From Marinomonas ushuaiensis DSM 15871 (GTDB taxonomy: Bacteria; Pseudomonadota; Gammaproteobacteria; Pseudomonadales; Marinomonadaceae): DNA of 64,000 nucleotides. The notes below the pieces were generated by a model. That model searched no databases. It saw only the letters and a list, made by a program, of their open reading frames with translations, and had not been told where the DNA came from. Each line of letters starts with the position of its first letter. Within the stretch, counting starts at the first letter, position 1. This document shows positions 27,268 through 36,525 of the stretch, piece by piece. The DNA lies in assembly GCF_000521805.1 (NCBI RefSeq), contig NZ_JAMB01000001.1, positions 620,001-684,000 of the forward strand, given 5' to 3'. A program made the position numbers and the translations under genes.

Positions 27268-28074
27268 ATGAGAATTGCACTTTGTTTTTACGGGTTGGTA
27301 GGTAGTAAAGCGAATAAGGATGGTGCTGGTACATCACTTGATCCTACAATAGCTTATAATCTAAATAATGATAACCTAATTTTAAATAATAATAAGTTAG
27401 GTCACGATGTCGATGTTTTTATCCACAGTTGGTCACATGAGAAGAGAGATGAGCTTATAAGTCTTTATCATCCTAAATTTCACTTAATTGAAAAACAGAT
27501 AGATTTTCCTTCCTCTAAAAGTATTACTTACAATCGAGATTTTTCAGAAAAGCTATCAATGCTGGTTTCTGCACTAAAGAACCCTTGTGGTATTTTTGGC
27601 TTACTCGAAAATAAAAAAAAGGAAGCATTTCGGGCGTATAGCCGTTGGTACAGTAGTAAAAAAGTACTTGAACTGAAAAAAGAATATGAACAAGAAAATG
27701 ATTTTGAATATGACTGTGTAATGGTAATGCGATTAGATGTTGGATTTTATTCGCAATTGAACTTTTCCGAGCTTGATATGAATAATTTCTATGCTTCAAA
27801 TTGGAATATTTCTCCAACTAAAGAAAATAATAGAAAATATGATCAAGAAAACCATAATGTGGGCAAAGGTTTCCTTGATTTTTGGTTCATATCAAATAGT
27901 AAAAATATGAATGAATTTGCCAGACTTTATGAAAATATAACAAGTTATCATGTCTGCCCACACCGTTCTGCATATCAACATACAGTAACCTTTACAAATC
28001 AGATTAAGTACATTAAATATCGCTGGTTAGATTTTGAAATGATCAGACGTAAAGAATTTAATGCTGAAAAATAA
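27268..28074 (+). CDS. Putative glycosyltransferase-like capsule protein
   Basis: 268 residues. The start MRIALCFYGLVGS, the segment VDVFIHSWSHEKRDELISLY (about 49-68) and YDCVMVMRLDVGFY (about 149-162) match a recurring pattern in capsule loci. In that pattern a beta-alpha fold with an R-x-D motif resembles WavE-type transferases. A similar KSRPD motif occurs in the neighbour upstream, so the two may be distant relatives acting in sequence. I do not know an experimentally studied member. The stop lies inside the first codons of the flippase gene. Confidence 0.5.
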   Translation: MRIALCFYGLVGSKANKDGAGTSLDPTIAYNLNNDNLILNNNKLGHDVDVFIHSWSHEKRDELISLYHPKFHLIEKQIDFPSSKSITYNRDFSEKLSMLVSALKNPCGIFGLLENKKKEAFRAYSRWYSSKKVLELKKEYEQENDFEYDCVMVMRLDVGFYSQLNFSELDMNNFYASNWNISPTKENNRKYDQENHNVGKGFLDFWFISNSKNMNEFARLYENITSYHVCPHRSAYQHTVTFTNQIKYIKYRWLDFEMIRRKEFNAEK

Positions 28075-29365
28075 TATGCGAGAAAGAGCTATAAATTTAT
28101 TGTGGTTATTGATTGAGCAAGGAGGAAGAGTACTTAGTTCACTTCTTATTACATTATTAGTCGTTAATCATTTAGGTGCCGAGGACTTTGGTGTTTTAAG
28201 CCTAAGTCTTGCGATATTGACCGCTTTGGGGGCTATTGTTGGTTTAGGAATGGACCCCATTCTTTTTAAGCTTTTTATAAGTAAAAAGAAGGATGGGAAA
28301 GAACTGATTGAAACGAGCTGTTTTTTACGATTAGTGGTCTCTGTGATTGTTATTATATCAATCACTTTGTTAAATATATTATCTGATGAGTTGTATATCG
28401 ATATATTGAATGTGTTAGTTATCGGTTTTTTGTTTGACTCATTTTTATCGTTAAAAGATTATTTCGGTGCACATTTAAAAAACAAATTTTATACTTATTC
28501 TACGTTAGTCTCATTACTAACTCAGCTGGTTTTGACCTACACTTTTGTTGAGAATGAGGTTGGTGTCATATATTTTTCGTTTACTTACCTACTCGCTAAA
28601 ATAATTCAAGCAACAAGCTTATATATTTGTTATTTCAACTTAAAGCATAAAACAATATTGCCTCGATTAAATAAAAAATTAGCTACAAGTTTACTTCGAT
28701 CATCATTTCCTATGATGTTAGCTGCATCTATCGGACTATTATATAGTTTGCAAGATCAGTTTTTTATTAAATATTTTCTTGGTGAATATGAATTGGGGCT
28801 TTATGCAGTGGGCATCAAAATGATCCTTGTATTGATTGTTTTACCAACATTAATCTCTAATGTTTTTTATCCGAGTCTAGTCAGTAAATTTCATCAAGAA
28901 AATAGTGATGCATATATAAAGCAGTTAGAAAGCATTTATACGGTGTTTTTTATCCTTGGTTTTGTGGCTTTTATCTCTATGTTTTTTGCATCTGAATTTA
29001 TTATTACTACTTTGTTTTCTGATGAGTTTTTAAGCTCTGTAGATGTGATGAAAATATACTCACTGTTATTAATATTGACCTTTTTTCAATCGATTAATAA
29101 CAAAATATTAATATTACATAATCTTGAAACGATCATTTTTAAAAGAGCACTGCTCGCATTATCAATTAACGCAGTTTTAAATTACCTCTTAATTCCACGT
29201 TATGGAATAAACGGTGCTGCATACAGTACTGTTATCTCAGAGCTTTTTGTACTGATTAGTTACGCATTAATAAGAGAGACAAGGTTTATTTTTATTTACC
29301 AAGTGAAAGCTGTTCTATTGGTTAGCCTATTTAAATCAGATTTTATAAGAAACCTTAAAACATGA
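28061..29365 (+). CDS. wzx: Wzx-type oligosaccharide flippase
   Basis: 434 residues with about 12 hydrophobic helices and the MOP-superfamily N-terminus (LWLLIEQGGRVLSSLLITLLVV, then GAEDFGVLSLSLAI). The internal INGAAYSTVISELFVLISY (about 385-403) matches the repeated flippase motif. It would move the lipid-linked repeat unit across the inner membrane. It overlaps the upstream gene by 14 bases; an in-frame ATG at 28076, just after the upstream stop, is an alternative start. The last codon overlaps the next gene (ATGA). It is the only flippase in the window, so it should serve the Wzy polymerase encoded nearby. Confidence 0.88.
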   Translation: MLKNNMRERAINLLWLLIEQGGRVLSSLLITLLVVNHLGAEDFGVLSLSLAILTALGAIVGLGMDPILFKLFISKKKDGKELIETSCFLRLVVSVIVIISITLLNILSDELYIDILNVLVIGFLFDSFLSLKDYFGAHLKNKFYTYSTLVSLLTQLVLTYTFVENEVGVIYFSFTYLLAKIIQATSLYICYFNLKHKTILPRLNKKLATSLLRSSFPMMLAASIGLLYSLQDQFFIKYFLGEYELGLYAVGIKMILVLIVLPTLISNVFYPSLVSKFHQENSDAYIKQLESIYTVFFILGFVAFISMFFASEFIITTLFSDEFLSSVDVMKIYSLLLILTFFQSINNKILILHNLETIIFKRALLALSINAVLNYLLIPRYGINGAAYSTVISELFVLISYALIRETRFIFIYQVKAVLLVSLFKSDFIRNLKT

Positions 29366-30255
29366 ATATTTTAGATAAAGATTCTCGCTATGATTCAATC
29401 ATAATTTGGGGGCATGGACTCTCTCATCTTGAAGATATTTTAACGATGATTCGTGAAAAAGATGCATTTGATATTGTTCGAATCATAAAACATAAACCTA
29501 CTAGCATGAAAAAATTTGTTCGAAAAGTTTACTCTTATGACTATGCGCCTTTAGCGCACTTAAAGTCTAAAATTAAATACTTAGAGAAAGTAGAGCCCTC
29601 TTTAGTGTGTATTGTCATTAATAACAGTTCTCCAGCTGTTGATATTCTGGGAAAGAGCAGTTTTCGCCATAAAGAGTCGCTTACCTTAAAGCAGTTAAAA
29701 ACAGAAATTAGGGAGAGGTTTAATCCGTATAAAGATGGTGAAATGACACATGATCACATCATTCATGCCACGGATAATGAAGAGCAAACATATCATATTT
29801 TAAATGCAATTGGTGATATTAGTATAGAAAGGTATTATCAATCGAACCTATATACTGTCCCTTTCTTTCTTGGTCAACAATTTAGTTATGAAATTAAAGA
29901 ACTTCCCTTTGAAAATTTACTGTGTGGACAGGCAAAAGGCGATGCTGATGCTTTTATCATAAAACAAGTACCTGTACAGCACTCTGTGCAGTATAAAGCC
30001 CTATGCAATGAAGTCGATGAGTATAGAACATATATAAATAAATATTTAGGGACCGCATTAAAAGCAGACCACAGTGTAAATAATTACTTAAGCTTGAAAG
30101 AAAATTTTAACTACCTATCGACTGAATACGCTAGTTCATTTGTCACAGTAAAAAAACTAAGCGATGGAAAATATTTAATCATGGATGGATTGCATCGTGC
30201 AGCTCTGCATCTTTCTCAAAATTTTGAAAAAATTAAAGTGTGTATTATAAAATGA
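29362..30255 (+). CDS. Unknown capsule-locus protein with a ParB-like C-terminus
   Basis: 297 residues; I do not recognise a characterised family. The first third (YDSIIIWGHGLSHLEDILTM, about 10-29) looks like an alpha/beta nucleotide- or phosphate-handling fold. A His-rich piece MTHDHIIHATDNEEQT lies near 126-141. The C-terminus KYLIMDGLHRAALHL (about 273-287) matches the DGxHR motif of ParB/sulfiredoxin-type catalytic or nucleotide-binding loops. It has no membrane segment. It overlaps the flippase by four bases and shares ATGA with the next gene, so all three are co-translated. A role in transferring or editing a substituent is only a guess. Confidence 0.45.
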   Translation: MNILDKDSRYDSIIIWGHGLSHLEDILTMIREKDAFDIVRIIKHKPTSMKKFVRKVYSYDYAPLAHLKSKIKYLEKVEPSLVCIVINNSSPAVDILGKSSFRHKESLTLKQLKTEIRERFNPYKDGEMTHDHIIHATDNEEQTYHILNAIGDISIERYYQSNLYTVPFFLGQQFSYEIKELPFENLLCGQAKGDADAFIIKQVPVQHSVQYKALCNEVDEYRTYINKYLGTALKADHSVNNYLSLKENFNYLSTEYASSFVTVKKLSDGKYLIMDGLHRAALHLSQNFEKIKVCIIK

Positions 30256-30953
30256 AACTAGATCTGCTGATATTCTTTAAGTTGATAGAAAACGAATCTT
30301 ATGTTGTCATTAAGCCTTCGAACAAATTACCTGATTACGATGTAGGTTCTGATATCGATGTTTTTTGTTATTTTACCGATAAAATAGTGGAAAAAATCAG
30401 TGCTTTTTTGAGTGAATACTTGGATAGTAGTTCAACTATCGCTATTATCGATAACCCAACTAAAACACATGTTGACTTCATGGTTAATAATGAAATCCAT
30501 TTTAGATTTGACCTTTATAAGCAACTACCAATCTATCGCAATATCAGCCTAAAGCCTGCTTTTTTTTCAAGTGTGATAGAGTCTGCTTCAGTAATAAGTG
30601 TCACGGAAGATAATAGAGTTGCATCTATTAAAGTGCCATCTAAAACTGATGATCTGATTCTTCGCTACGTAGAATACCATGAATATTATGCTGCTAGACC
30701 AGACAAAATTAAACATGTTGAGTATATTCAGCAGAAAATAGTTGGTAACGAAATTGAACAGGTAAAAATGCTGGATAAACTCCACTACTATACGGCCTTT
30801 CCAAAAGTTGCCTATCGAAAAAAAACGCTTAAGGATCGGCTCGTAGAGAAACGCGATTATTATCAGTCAAACCTTGGTAAGATGAAGCACCTTTATGCAA
30901 CCGTTGGTTTAAGAGCATTAATCTGTAAAATAACTGAAAAGATTAGGAAGTAG
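30252..30953 (+). CDS. Nucleotidyltransferase-fold protein of unknown function
   Basis: About 233 residues. GSDIDVFCYF (about 32-41) is the GSDxD metal-binding signature of the polymerase-beta/MNT nucleotidyltransferase superfamily, and THVDFMV (about 74-80) supplies the third acid. The C-terminal half is helical with a basic end. The start is the ATG that overlaps the previous stop (ATGA); the frame is open to GTG at 30240. Members with this motif in surface-polysaccharide loci include LicD-like and other phosphotransferases, so it may attach a phospho-substituent with its unknown partner upstream. No closer family is evident. Confidence 0.55.
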   Translation: MKLDLLIFFKLIENESYVVIKPSNKLPDYDVGSDIDVFCYFTDKIVEKISAFLSEYLDSSSTIAIIDNPTKTHVDFMVNNEIHFRFDLYKQLPIYRNISLKPAFFSSVIESASVISVTEDNRVASIKVPSKTDDLILRYVEYHEYYAARPDKIKHVEYIQQKIVGNEIEQVKMLDKLHYYTAFPKVAYRKKTLKDRLVEKRDYYQSNLGKMKHLYATVGLRALICKITEKIRK

Positions 30954-30957
30954 TCAC

Positions 30958-31821
30958 GTGATCATAGTAAAAATTACCGGTGGTTTAGGTAACCAGTTAT
31001 TCCAGTATGCGCTTGGTAGAGCACTCTCTTTAAAGCTAGGTTGTGAGTTAGTGTTAGATATCTCTTTTTATCCTTTGCAAACATTAAGAAAGTACGAGCT
31101 CGATAAATTTAACATTAAGGCGAGATTAGCAACAACGACTGAAATTAAAAAAGCAGGAGCTGGTAATAATTTTACAGCTAAGCTTGTTAGAAAGTTAGGG
31201 TTAACTTCTCTGTTGTATCAAAACTATATTAAAGAGCTTGAATCCTTCAGTTATGTTAATGATATAGATGACTGTAAAGAAGGCTGTTATTTGGATGGCT
31301 ATTGGCAGAACCCCAAATACTTTGAAGCATTTAAAAAAGAGTTATGTGAAGACCTTTCACCAGTTGCTCCTATATCAGCACCTGCTGCAAAATGGCTTGA
31401 TAAGATAAAATCAACCGAGAGTGTTAGTTTACATGTGCGTAGAGGAGATTATGTAAAAAATGCGTATACGAATAGTGTACATGGTATATGTTCACTAGAA
31501 TATTACCGCAATGCTATCGAACATATTCAGCAGCAAATCGACACTCCTATCTTTTACATATTTTCAGATGATATTCAGTGGTGCAAAGATAACCTTAATT
31601 TCATCAGTAATGTTAATTTCGTTGATGATACTTGCTCTGTGATTGATGATTTAGCATTGATGCAAAAATGCAAAGCTAATATCATTGCTAATAGTACTTT
31701 TAGTTGGTGGGGGGCTTGGTTGAATAGCTCTCAAGGTTTACAAGTTGCTCCATTAAATTGGTTCTCTTTTTCAGATAGAAATTCACAGGATATATACCCA
31801 AAACTATGGCGTATCTTATAG
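30958..31821 (+). CDS. Alpha-1,2-fucosyltransferase (GT11)
   Basis: 287 residues, close to the family norm. GGLGNQLFQYALGRALSLKL (about 8-27), the invariant VSLHVRRGDYV motif (about 155-165, HxRRxD) and a C-terminal NSTFSWWGAWLN (about 245-256) define GT11. It transfers L-fucose from GDP-fucose to galactose-type acceptors in alpha-1,2 linkage, matching the gmd-fcl pair in the same operon. The start is GTG with AGGAAG about eight bases upstream. The stop overlaps the polymerase gene by 16 bases. Confidence 0.93.
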   Translation: MIIVKITGGLGNQLFQYALGRALSLKLGCELVLDISFYPLQTLRKYELDKFNIKARLATTTEIKKAGAGNNFTAKLVRKLGLTSLLYQNYIKELESFSYVNDIDDCKEGCYLDGYWQNPKYFEAFKKELCEDLSPVAPISAPAAKWLDKIKSTESVSLHVRRGDYVKNAYTNSVHGICSLEYYRNAIEHIQQQIDTPIFYIFSDDIQWCKDNLNFISNVNFVDDTCSVIDDLALMQKCKANIIANSTFSWWGAWLNSSQGLQVAPLNWFSFSDRNSQDIYPKLWRIL

Positions 31822-33032
31822 TATTAATAAGCCTTATTTCAATATTTATATACTTTTATGAATTTTACAAGGCTGATGATATATTATTGATCTTACCAAT
31901 TTTTTATAACTTTGTTGTGTGTTATGTGATTTTGGGGACTTGCATCTTCACCTATGCAAGAGAGGCACCATTTGGTCTGTATGACATTTTATCTGAATAT
32001 GATTTGTATAAGGGATCCTTTAGTTTCATTCTAGCTTCGCTCTCTTTTTATTTCGGGGCCTCAATTGCTCCACGTGTAAAAAGAGCAAAAGCTTACATTT
32101 TTACCAGTTCTGAAATTAAATATCAAAAGTCATTAGTTTTTTTAGTATTTTTTATTTATTTGGTATATATCATAGGCTATGGTGTTGAGCCGTTAATTCA
32201 TCGCCGAGGGTATATTGACGCAAGTTTTCAGCGGCATATGGGAGTCTTGATCATTTTTTTTGTTTGTTCTCCTTTCGTAACCGTTTTAATCCCTTTCATA
32301 AAAAAAAGGCTATTAAGGTATACTGTTTTTCTTGTGTGCTTTTTAATTTTATTTAGTAGTTCTTCTCGATTCGTTGTTATGGTACCTTTTTTATATATGA
32401 TTGGGACCTTTTTAAGATTTGGAGGTATAAAAGTCAGGGTCATTCTAAGTTGTATTATCCTCATATTCACAAGTCTTATTTTTGTGCTACAAATTAGGTA
32501 TTATATCTACCATGGGCTTATACCCAATCTTACATCACTATTTACGAAAGGATTAGATTCTGAATACTTATTTACAGGGTTGAATTATGCCTTTAGCTTC
32601 TCTTTATTTGGAGTGTCTTATGTACTGAATAATTTCACACACGATGCTGTTGCATTTTTTATTAGTATAAATCCTTTACCTAGTCGTTTTCTCGATATTG
32701 AATACATGCTAGAAGTGCAAGAAATGAAAAAAACTGCTCCTATCTCAGCTTTAGCCACCTTATCACTCGCAGGCTATCCTATTTTAATATCATTTTATTT
32801 TGTAACAGGATATTTTTTCTCTATATTTATGAATAAAATGAAAGGGGTTACAATTCTATATTACATTGTAGTAGGTCTATTTATTCTTTTTTCATTTTTT
32901 TCTATACAGTATAATTTAAGGGGCCTAAGTCGATTCTTCTACTATTCCATAGTAATTTATCTTTTTCATATAACTTTTAAAAAAGTAAAAATAAAAAAAA
33001 GGTGTAAATGTGAACATCCTACAAGTCGGTGA
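31806..33032 (+). CDS. wzy: Wzy-type oligosaccharide repeat-unit polymerase
   Basis: 408 residues, almost entirely hydrophobic with about 11-12 predicted helices. A larger loop lies near residues 215-270 (LQIRYYIYHGLIPNLTSLF and on). The sequence is poorly conserved, as is normal for Wzy. Features such as FSSSSRFVVMVPFLY (about 178-192, with the conserved Arg) and a position among transferases, flippase and Wzz support the call. It would join repeat units on the periplasmic side. The gene is very AT-rich, with long T and A runs, typical of transferred O-unit genes. It overlaps both neighbours. Confidence 0.82.
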   Translation: MAYLIVLISLISIFIYFYEFYKADDILLILPIFYNFVVCYVILGTCIFTYAREAPFGLYDILSEYDLYKGSFSFILASLSFYFGASIAPRVKRAKAYIFTSSEIKYQKSLVFLVFFIYLVYIIGYGVEPLIHRRGYIDASFQRHMGVLIIFFVCSPFVTVLIPFIKKRLLRYTVFLVCFLILFSSSSRFVVMVPFLYMIGTFLRFGGIKVRVILSCIILIFTSLIFVLQIRYYIYHGLIPNLTSLFTKGLDSEYLFTGLNYAFSFSLFGVSYVLNNFTHDAVAFFISINPLPSRFLDIEYMLEVQEMKKTAPISALATLSLAGYPILISFYFVTGYFFSIFMNKMKGVTILYYIVVGLFILFSFFSIQYNLRGLSRFFYYSIVIYLFHITFKKVKIKKRCKCEHPTSR

Positions 33033-34065
33033 CTTTAATTTTGATTATTATGATGAATCACTGTTTCTTGAGTTTAATGAAAATACTCAAACAAAAGTCG
33101 ATAAATTTCAGTGGAATCACTACTTTTCAAATTATCAGTACAATAGTGTATTTGCGAAGATCTACTACACATTAGAAAACCGCTATAAATGTGGTCTATT
33201 GGTAAAAAAGCTTAATCGTGATTTATTACAACAAGTAAAAAGTGGGAGCTATGATGTCATTTTTCTTTGGCGTGCTGTGCACCTTTATCCTAGTACTGTC
33301 CGTGAGCTAAAAAAAGTGGCGGTTGTTATTGGTTATAATAATGACCAAACCTTTAGCAAACATCATCCTTGGTGGCTATTTTACCTGCTTAAACGTGGCA
33401 TCCCTTTTTATGATCATTACTTTGTTTACCGTGCGTCGGATAAAGCTAGCATCGAAAAGTTAGGCTGTACCTCTTCGGTATTTATGCCAACTTTTGATGC
33501 AAGCCGGATCTACCCAATAGAAAATGTGAATAAGCAGTATGATGTCGCTTTTATTGGACACTATGAAGATGATGGTCGTGATCAGTTGCTGCTGTTACTC
33601 ATTAAGCAAGGCTTTAAAGTGCGCTTGAATGGCCAGCGTTGGCAGAAATCTCCATGTTATGCAGAACTTAATAGTTTGCTTGGAAAAGATATTGAACCTG
33701 TTTATGAGGGGTATAATGAGGCACTTAATTCGGCTAAGGTCTGCTTGTCATTCTTGTCTAAATTAAATAATGATACTTATACCCGTAGAACGTTAGAAAT
33801 ACCTGCGACCAAAACAGTTATGTTAGCTGAGTATACCGATGACCAAGCTGATATGTTTAAACCTGATGTTGAAGCTGTCTATTTTTCTAATCATCAAGAG
33901 GCAGTCGATAAACTCAGGTGGTTAATTGATAGCCCTGATGTTGCAAGCACGATAGCATTGGCAGGTTACAGTAAAGTAATCTCTGGGTCGTATCAGCTTA
34001 AGCATCGTGTTGACGACATAATAAAAATAGCGAAAGAAAAAATGGCTGTTAGAAATGGAAAATAA
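33010..34065 (+). CDS. Glycosyltransferase (GT-B fold, spore-protein-like C-terminus)
   Basis: 351 residues. The N-terminal half begins MNILQVGDFNFDYYDES. The C-terminal half holds YDVAFIGHYEDDGRDQLLLL (about 177-196) and NDTYTRRTLEIPATKTVMLA (about 254-273), the pattern of the Glyco_trans_1_2-type GT-B enzymes. It presumably adds one sugar of the repeat unit in the cytoplasm; the donor is unknown. The start is GTG with AAGGTG six bases upstream and overlaps the polymerase gene by 23 bases. The next transferase overlaps its 3' end. Confidence 0.78.
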   Translation: MNILQVGDFNFDYYDESLFLEFNENTQTKVDKFQWNHYFSNYQYNSVFAKIYYTLENRYKCGLLVKKLNRDLLQQVKSGSYDVIFLWRAVHLYPSTVRELKKVAVVIGYNNDQTFSKHHPWWLFYLLKRGIPFYDHYFVYRASDKASIEKLGCTSSVFMPTFDASRIYPIENVNKQYDVAFIGHYEDDGRDQLLLLLIKQGFKVRLNGQRWQKSPCYAELNSLLGKDIEPVYEGYNEALNSAKVCLSFLSKLNNDTYTRRTLEIPATKTVMLAEYTDDQADMFKPDVEAVYFSNHQEAVDKLRWLIDSPDVASTIALAGYSKVISGSYQLKHRVDDIIKIAKEKMAVRNGK

Positions 34066-35131
34066 AAAGAAATTACTTTTTTGGGGTGAACTACCTCCAA
34101 CGGTATATCATGGTATTAGCATAAGTAACGAACGGATTTTATCTGCATTGTCTACTGGGTTTATTATTCATACCATTGAAGATAAAGGTAGCTTTGGCGG
34201 TCGTTTAATAGCCTTATTTTCTTTTTTTATCTCTATTTTAAAGTTAATGTATGTAAGTTATCGTAAGTTTGATATTTATTATACTAACATGCCGATGTCT
34301 TATTTTGGCTTATGGAAAATTTATTTATCGATAGTGTGTGTAAAACTTATCTCATCAAATACCAAAGTAGTATCTCACTTACATCGAGGAGATTTTTTAG
34401 ATTTTATAAAAATACCACGTAATAAATATTTGTTTAAAAAAATTTCAACTCATATTGATTTAGTTTTAAGTTTGTCAAAAACATCAAAGTCTGAATTGGT
34501 TAGTAGCGGATTAATTAATGCAGATAAAGTCGAGGTGTTGCATAACACTATATCGGTTACTCAAAGTGAAAATACCATAAGAAAAAATATCCTTAATGAC
34601 TTTAGTCAGTCCGACTTTTATTGTTTATGTAACTATATATCAACAAAACGAATTCATCATTTAGTTGAAATAGCTAACGCTATCCCTTTAGTTAGGATGT
34701 CGTTTAATGGTGCTGCTGAAAGTGATAGTTATATGCAGAAATTAAGTGCACTTAATACAGGAGCTGTTTGTCATTTTAATGGTGTTATTAACGGGGAAGA
34801 GAAAGAGGTAGCTCTAAGTCAGTCTAAAGCTCTTGTTTTACCGTCATTAAATGAAGGGATGCCTTTAGTCGTATTAGAAAGCCTTGCACAATCAACACCA
34901 GTAATCTGTTATGATGTAGGCTATATAGGTGACTATGTAGGTAGCGACTATCCTGGGTTAGTGAAAGAGTTAACAGACAAAGCTTTAAAAGAAAAAATTG
35001 AATGGATGAATAATTTACCATCAGAGGAGTATTTAGCTTTAAGAAAACACTCCTTTGATTTGTTTTGGAATAATTTTGATCTAAATAAAATTAATTGTTC
35101 GGCGTTAAATATGTTCAAACACTTAGTCTGA
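34055..35131 (+). CDS. Glycosyltransferase family 4
   Basis: 358 residues with a GT-B fold. LLFWGELPPTVYHGISISNE (about 7-26) is the substrate loop. VEVLHNTISV (about 161-170) is the linker and ALVLPSLNEGMPLVVLESLA (about 259-278) the E-x7-E nucleotide-sugar site. It is retaining in mechanism by family. It overlaps the gene upstream by 11 bases, and the following GT2 gene starts 77 bases after its stop. The acceptor and sugar cannot be assigned. Confidence 0.87.
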   Translation: MENKKKLLFWGELPPTVYHGISISNERILSALSTGFIIHTIEDKGSFGGRLIALFSFFISILKLMYVSYRKFDIYYTNMPMSYFGLWKIYLSIVCVKLISSNTKVVSHLHRGDFLDFIKIPRNKYLFKKISTHIDLVLSLSKTSKSELVSSGLINADKVEVLHNTISVTQSENTIRKNILNDFSQSDFYCLCNYISTKRIHHLVEIANAIPLVRMSFNGAAESDSYMQKLSALNTGAVCHFNGVINGEEKEVALSQSKALVLPSLNEGMPLVVLESLAQSTPVICYDVGYIGDYVGSDYPGLVKELTDKALKEKIEWMNNLPSEEYLALRKHSFDLFWNNFDLNKINCSALNMFKHLV

Positions 35132-35208
35132 CAGGAAATTCGTATAATATACAAAGAACTTTAATATCTTATAAGTTACTGGAATACAATAGAGTTAAGG
35201 AAGTGCTT

Positions 35209-35964
35209 TTGAAAATAACAATTATCACTGTTTGCTTTAATAGCGCTACAACTATTAGAGATACGATAGAGTCAGTGAAAAGTCAGGACTATAAAAATAT
35301 TGAATATATTATTGTTGATGGGAAATCGACTGATAATACATTAGATATTATTAATGAGTATCCAGAAGTTGTAAGTGTCATCATTAGTGAAAAAGATAAT
35401 GGTCTTTATGATGCGATGAATAAGGGTATTGAGTTAGCCACTGGTGATATTATTGGGATCTTAAACTCGGATGATTTTTATTCTTACTCAACTGTTTTAG
35501 CTGAAGTGTCACAAACTTTTAGGTCTAACCCAGAAGGAGATATGGTTTTGGGAAATGTTAATTTTGTTACACCTGATAATCTTAATAAACCGGTTAGATT
35601 TTATTCATCTTATAATTTTTCACCTTGGAAAATGCGATTTGGTTTTATGCCAGCTCACCCTGCTACGTTTATTAAACGTTCAGCTTATGGAAAAGTTGGA
35701 ATGTATTCTTTAGAGTATAAAATTGGTGCTGATTTTAACTGGTTTGTTCGTGCATTTTTTTTGCATAAGCTTCGGTATGCTAAATTGAATAAAACGTTAG
35801 TAACAATGCGAGAAGGTGGTGTTAGTACGGCTGGGATTAGTAGTTATTGGCTATCTTCTAAAGAACAAGTTAAAGCTTTGTGCTCATCTGGCGTACGTTC
35901 AAATCTATTGTTTATTTTAGTTCGCTTACCTATAAAATTTTTCCAAAAATATTTTTCTAAGTAG
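35209..35964 (+). CDS. Glycosyltransferase family 2
   Basis: About 251 residues, the WcaA-like size. The N-terminus MKITIITVCFNSATTIRDTI (1-20), VDGKSTDNT (about 37-45) and GILNSDDFY (about 83-91) show the GT-A DxD-type active site, with AHPATFIKRSAYGKVG near 150. The frame is open for 38 codons upstream, but those are not family-like. TTG at 35209 has AAGG eight bases upstream and gives the canonical start. It is the last transferase gene before the initiating-enzyme region, so it may add an early or terminal sugar. Donor unknown. Confidence 0.88.
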   Translation: MKITIITVCFNSATTIRDTIESVKSQDYKNIEYIIVDGKSTDNTLDIINEYPEVVSVIISEKDNGLYDAMNKGIELATGDIIGILNSDDFYSYSTVLAEVSQTFRSNPEGDMVLGNVNFVTPDNLNKPVRFYSSYNFSPWKMRFGFMPAHPATFIKRSAYGKVGMYSLEYKIGADFNWFVRAFFLHKLRYAKLNKTLVTMREGGVSTAGISSYWLSSKEQVKALCSSGVRSNLLFILVRLPIKFFQKYFSK

Positions 35965-36027
35965 TTTGTTTTTGGTGATTTAGCTCGGTTTAAGAACGAA
36001 TCTTCTTTGTTATGTCAGGATGTATAA

Positions 36028-36525
36028 ATGGTCACTGATAACTATAAAAAATATCAAAATCCAAGCACGTTATTGCTATATATCTCAGTCGATTTTTTTA
36101 TGCCGATCGCTCTGTTGTGTTTACTTCACTTTGTATTCAGTAACGCTCCATGGAGTCTGTTTTACACTAGCGCGGCGTTATTGAGTGTTGCTTTTTTTGT
36201 GTTGGGTACGGAGTCTCAAGGCGGTTATCGGAATTTCAATCGTTATACCATTTCTAAAAACCTGCAAAGCACGTTCAATGCTTGGTTTTTAAATCGCTTC
36301 TTACTTCTACTTACCTATTTTTATCTTGAATCAGTTGAATTCAATAATGCGACAAAAGTCATCACCGCTTGGATAGTGCTTACTCCTTTGCTGATTGTGC
36401 TGGCCAAGTTTAAGGCGTATTGGATTTTTCGTGATAAGGGGATGAAGAAAACTCATGTGGCGGTGATTGGTAATAAGTACCAATTTAACGAATTTGAATT
36501 TTTTATGCTTCAGGGGAAATGTTAA
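36028..36525 (+). pseudogene. Truncated large initiating phosphoglycosyltransferase (WbaP/WcaJ-type N-terminus)
   Basis: 165 residues with about four hydrophobic helices (about 14-34, 42-62, 86-104, 111-128). This is the membrane head of WbaP/WcaJ-type enzymes. It then shows the start of the CoA-binding-like domain (KKTHVAVIGNKYQFNEFEFF) and stops abruptly. The catalytic sugar-transferase domain expected after residue 250 is missing. The break coincides with the start of an epimerase gene of a different module, so a recombination joint is likely. The remnant cannot be an active transferase on its own; it could still be translated. Confidence 0.7.

Noticed and set aside
36028-36525. Intact small membrane protein
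   Set aside because: Its helices and the start of a second domain fit the head of a much larger initiating transferase, so a truncation is the better reading.
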